In this document: positions 6,191 to 8,314 of the stretch, in pieces | Numbering within the stretch: position 1 is the stretch's first letter | Layout of the letters: every line of letters starts with the position of its first letter | DNA from: an uncultured Clostridia bacterium | GTDB taxonomy: Bacteria > Bacillota > Clostridia > Oscillospirales > Ruminococcaceae | Assembly (NCBI GenBank): GCA_947165805.1 | Contig: CAMVBT010000098.1 | Coordinates: 1-8,314 of the forward strand | DNA length: 8,314 nucleotides | Reading direction: 5' to 3' | Translations under genes and position numbers: made by a program | The notes under the pieces: generated by a model | What the model saw: the letters and a program-made list of their open reading frames with translations, nothing else | What the model was told of the DNA's origin: nothing | Databases searched by the model: none

Positions 6191-7714
6191 TCAGAGATCG
6201 GCGAGTTCCGCGAATGTCTGCTGCATACGCGGGTAGAGCCTGCGGTAGAGCTCATAGACCTTTTCATACTTTTCGCTGTTCTCCGCTACGGGCTCCTGTA
6301 TCTTGTCGGCCTTGATAACGGCCTTGCAGGCCTCGGGAACGGACGAATAGATGCCTGTTCCGACAGCGGCGAGCAGTGCGACGCCCAGTGCGGGGCCTTC
6401 CTTGTTCTGAGTGGTCTTTACGGGGCAGCCGTAGAGATCGGCGAGCATCTGGCGCCAGAGCGGGGAAGTACCGCCGCCTCCGCAGGCCATCATATCATTT
6501 ACGTTTATGCGCATCTCACGCATTACCTCGACGCAGTCGCGCAGGGAGTAGGAAACGCCCTCCATTACCGCGCGTATCATGTCGCGCTTCTTGTGCATCG
6601 TGGACAGACCGATGAAGGCGCCGCGCGCGTTGGGATCGAGGTGCGGTGTGCGCTCGCCGTTCAGGTAGGGCATATAGAGCAGTCTGTTTGCGCCTATCGG
6701 GACTTCCATTGCGGCCTTATCGGTGAGGAAATACGGATCGACGCCCATATTCACTGCGGTCTCCATTTCGCTCCAGCAGAGGTTGTCGCGGAACCATTTC
6801 AGCGAGAGACCCGCGCTCTGCGTAACGCCCATGACGTGCCAGCAGCCCGGGACCGCGCAGCAGAAGGTGTGTACTCTGCCCTTCTTGTCTATCGAGATAT
6901 CGGAGGTATGAACGAATACGACGCCGCTCGAGCCGATAGTCGTGAACGCCTTGCCGTCCTCGACCACGCCCGTGCCGACCGCGGCAGCGGCATTGTCGCC
7001 CGCGCCGCCCACGACGGGGGTGCCTTCCGCGAGGCCTGTCATTTCGGCGACCTTCTTTGTGACCTTTCCGGTTATCTCGGGGCTCTCATATACCTTTGCG
7101 AGCAGGGATTTGTCGATGCCCAGCTTTCCGAGTACCTCGTCCGACCACTGTCTCTTCGGGATATCGAGGAGCTGCATACCCGAAGCGTCCGATACCTCGG
7201 TGGCGAACTCACCGGTCAGCATGAAGCGGATATAGTCCTTCGGCAGCAGGATATGGCGGCAGCGCTCGAAGTTCTGGGGCTCATTGTTCTTCACCCACAT
7301 GATCTTCGCCGCGGTGAAGCCCGTGATAGCGGGGTTCGCGGTGATCTCTATGAGCTTGTCGTGTCCGACCTTCTCGGTGATCTCAACGACTTCCTTCGAG
7401 GTACGCTGGTCGCACCAGATGATGCTCTTGCGTATGACCTTGCAGTCCGCGTCGAGCATTACGAGGCCGTGCATCTGTCCCGAAAGGCCTATGCCCTTGA
7501 TATCGGCGGAGGAAACTCCGCTTTCGGAGATAACGTCGGAGATGCCGTTCACAGCGGCTCTCCACCAGTCCTCGGGGTCCTGCTCCGCGTAGCCGTTCTG
7601 CGGAGTATAGAGCGGGTATTCGTAGGTAGCGGAAGCGAGGGCTGTGCCGGCCTCATCGAAGATGACGGTCTTTGTTCCCGACGTTCCGATATCCACGCCT
7701 AAAATGTAAGCCAT
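6191..7714 (-). CDS. xylB: Xylulokinase (FGGY carbohydrate kinase)
   Basis: This enzyme phosphorylates D-xylulose with ATP to D-xylulose 5-phosphate, the entry of xylose into the pentose phosphate pathway. The 507 residues agree with bacterial XylB. The N-terminal phosphate loop is GVDIGTSGTK (6-15). SGQMHG (78-83) is the sugar-binding motif of xylulokinases. The catalytic base is Asp240 in GGAGDNAAAAVGTG. NGERTPHLDPNARGAFIGL lies in the C-terminal lobe, with the adenine-site glycines CGGGG further on. The ATG at 7714 follows GGAAAGGA (7725-7732 on the + strand) by 10 nt. It is first in a two-gene operon with the deaminase. No xylose isomerase or transporter is in the window, and a related FGGY kinase with another sugar is possible but less likely. 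Confidence 0.93.
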   Translation of the reverse strand: MAYILGVDIGTSGTKTVIFDEAGTALASATYEYPLYTPQNGYAEQDPEDWWRAAVNGISDVISESGVSSADIKGIGLSGQMHGLVMLDADCKVIRKSIIWCDQRTSKEVVEITEKVGHDKLIEITANPAITGFTAAKIMWVKNNEPQNFERCRHILLPKDYIRFMLTGEFATEVSDASGMQLLDIPKRQWSDEVLGKLGIDKSLLAKVYESPEITGKVTKKVAEMTGLAEGTPVVGGAGDNAAAAVGTGVVEDGKAFTTIGSSGVVFVHTSDISIDKKGRVHTFCCAVPGCWHVMGVTQSAGLSLKWFRDNLCWSEMETAVNMGVDPYFLTDKAAMEVPIGANRLLYMPYLNGERTPHLDPNARGAFIGLSTMHKKRDMIRAVMEGVSYSLRDCVEVMREMRINVNDMMACGGGGTSPLWRQMLADLYGCPVKTTQNKEGPALGVALLAAVGTGIYSSVPEACKAVIKADKIQEPVAENSEKYEKVYELYRRLYPRMQQTFAELADL

Positions 7715-7734
7715 ATTTCATCGTTCCTTTCCGG

Positions 7735-7751
7735 TATAAGCAGTGCTTATA
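7735..7751. promoter_or_regulatory. Perfect 17-bp palindrome, candidate operator of xylB
   Basis: TATAAGC (7735-7741) is followed by AGT and the exact inverted copy GCTTATA (7745-7751). It sits between the xylB promoter and its ribosome binding site, about +9 to +25 of the expected transcript. That is where a repressor would block transcription. In RNA it would form a 7-bp hairpin of low GC with a 3-nt loop, a poor terminator with no T run. It does not match the XylR or CcpA (cre) consensus I know. Confidence 0.55.
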
Positions 7752-7765
7752 ATATTACTGAAATT

Positions 7766-7794
7766 ATTATAATACATAAGGCACAATTTGTCAA
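7766..7794 (-). promoter_or_regulatory. Consensus sigma-A promoter of xylB
   Basis: Read on the - strand, TTGACA (7789-7794) and TATAAT (7766-7771) are both full matches to consensus and are separated by exactly 17 bp. Transcription should start near 7759, giving a leader of about 45 nt. So strong a promoter on a catabolic gene suggests control by repression. Confidence 0.85.
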
Positions 7795-7862
7795 TAGTCA
7801 ACAAAGCGGTGATACGCTCTCCCCCGGAGAAAAAGTGACCGTAAACTATGATATTGCCCGAA

Positions 7863-7949
7863 ATATCCGGATAATAAAATATATTTTCGGCAAAAACGCA
7901 GAAATTCTTGACTTTTCAGCGAAAAAATGATATTATATATTCGGATACT
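7863..7949. promoter_or_regulatory. Repeated ATATyCGGATA element flanking the promoter of the 7972 gene
   Basis: ATATCCGGATAAT (7863-7875) and ATATTCGGATACT (7937-7949) agree at 11 of 13 positions. The first contains a perfect 10-bp palindrome (TATCCGGATA, 7864-7873) and lies upstream of the -35; the second begins right after the -10. A 12-bp AT palindrome (7876-7887) follows the first copy. The pair could be operators for one regulator, but in AT-rich spacer DNA chance is a real alternative. Confidence 0.25.
7908..7936 (+). promoter_or_regulatory. Promoter of the gene at 7972
   Basis: The -35 TTGACT (7908-7913) is five of six to consensus. The spacer is 17 bp. The -10 TATTAT (7931-7936) is five of six and has TGA before it (7928-7930), making an extended -10. 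Transcription should start near 7943, about 30 nt before the ATG. It diverges from the xylB promoter with about 110 bp between the two -35 boxes. Confidence 0.8.
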
Positions 7950-7971
7950 TATACACAAACGGAGGGAAAAG

Positions 7972-8314
7972 ATGAAAAGAAGAATAACCGCGTTTCTTGC
8001 CATACTTCTTGCGTCTTTCATGCTGTTCGGGATATCCGCGGCAGCATTCGACGCGAACGATTACGATTACAGCTTCGATTATGACAGCGGCGGAAGCAGC
8101 TGGGACGACAACGATTACGGCGGAGGAAGTACATATTACTACAGCGACAGCGACGGCGGCTCCGGCAGCGGAGGAGGATTCCCCGTGGGTATTGCCGTAG
8201 CGGTCATAATCATCATAATTATCATCATCGCGGCTTCGAGAAAGAACGGCTCGGGCGGCTCCGGCAGCGGCAGCACCACTCCAGTCGGCGGCGGTGTGCG
8301 CCCCACGCACGGCT
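7972..8314 (+). CDS. Secreted or membrane-anchored protein with Asp/Tyr/Gly/Ser-rich segment, partial (3' end outside window)
   Basis: The visible 114 residues begin at ATG 7972, 5 nt after GGAGGG (7961-7966). Residues 1-25 are a signal-peptide-like start: basic MKRR, a hydrophobic core, then SAAA, a possible cleavage site near 24-26. Residues 26-70 are low complexity, rich in Asp, Tyr, Gly and Ser. A single hydrophobic helix follows (72-88), including eight isoleucines in a row (79-86), then RK and a Gly/Ser linker that runs to the window edge. The topology would be N-terminal part outside, helix across the membrane, main domain inside. Similar layouts occur before Tim44-like domains in Firmicutes, but the diagnostic domain would lie beyond the edge, so that call is only a guess. 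Function is unknown. Confidence 0.75.
   Translation, partial: MKRRITAFLAILLASFMLFGISAAAFDANDYDYSFDYDSGGSSWDDNDYGGGSTYYYSDSDGGSGSGGGFPVGIAVAVIIIIIIIIAASRKNGSGGSGSGSTTPVGGGVRPTHG

Noticed and set aside
5834..7702. A 622-codon open frame on the + strand opposite xylB and the deaminase gene
   Set aside because: It is codon-aligned with both genes on the - strand, so a stop would need TTA, CTA or TCA codons in them, and these are rare at this GC. It has no good ribosome binding site, its product is rich in His, Arg and Ala with no recognisable motif, and both sense genes have clear catalytic residues.
7818..7830. Small hairpin TCTCC-CCC-GGAGA between the divergent promoters
   Set aside because: The 5-bp stem with a 3-nt loop has no T run, lies upstream of both expected transcripts, and is short enough to be chance.

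Overview
The window looks like a chromosomal segment from a Gram-positive gut-type clostridium, probably a Ruminococcus-like member of the Oscillospiraceae. This is inferred from three things: purine-rich Shine-Dalgarno sites before nearly every gene, moderately high GC coding DNA that still uses ATA (Ile) and AGG (Arg) freely, and the gene families present. All genes read with the standard code. No rRNA, tRNA, CRISPR array, IS element or prophage gene was seen.

Layout on the + strand: the last 33 codons of an unidentified gene (1-103); a 74-bp gap holding two overlapping, mutually exclusive inverted repeats and a TATAAT box; valS, a complete valyl-tRNA synthetase (178-2886), closed by a strong intrinsic terminator; then a tightly packed four-gene operon (3037-5491). 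That operon encodes a stand-alone LytTR DNA-binding regulator, a four-helix DUF3021-type membrane protein, an ABC ATPase and an ABC-2 permease. Its promoter is easy to read (TTGAAA, 17 bp, extended TAGTAT). Directly upstream of the -35 is an imperfect direct repeat with a 21-bp period and an ACAGTT core, a plausible LytTR binding site. The operon ends at a bidirectional terminator shared with convergent genes.

On the - strand, xylB (xylulokinase, 7714-6191) is followed by a zinc-dependent nucleoside/base deaminase (6160-5531) in the same reading frame, separated by a tandem TGA TGA stop and nine sense codons. xylB has a full-consensus promoter (TTGACA-17-TATAAT), and a perfect 17-bp palindrome lies between that promoter and the ribosome binding site, so a repressor operator is likely. 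Divergently transcribed on the + strand, from its own extended -10 promoter, is the 5' part of a gene for a secreted or membrane-anchored protein with an Asp/Tyr/Gly/Ser-rich segment and a run of eight isoleucines (7972 to the window end, truncated).

The most system-like content is the LytTR/DUF3021/ABC cassette. It resembles the LytTR regulatory systems known in streptococci, where a membrane protein holds a LytTR activator in check, but here the pair is joined to an exporter. What it exports or senses cannot be read from the sequence.
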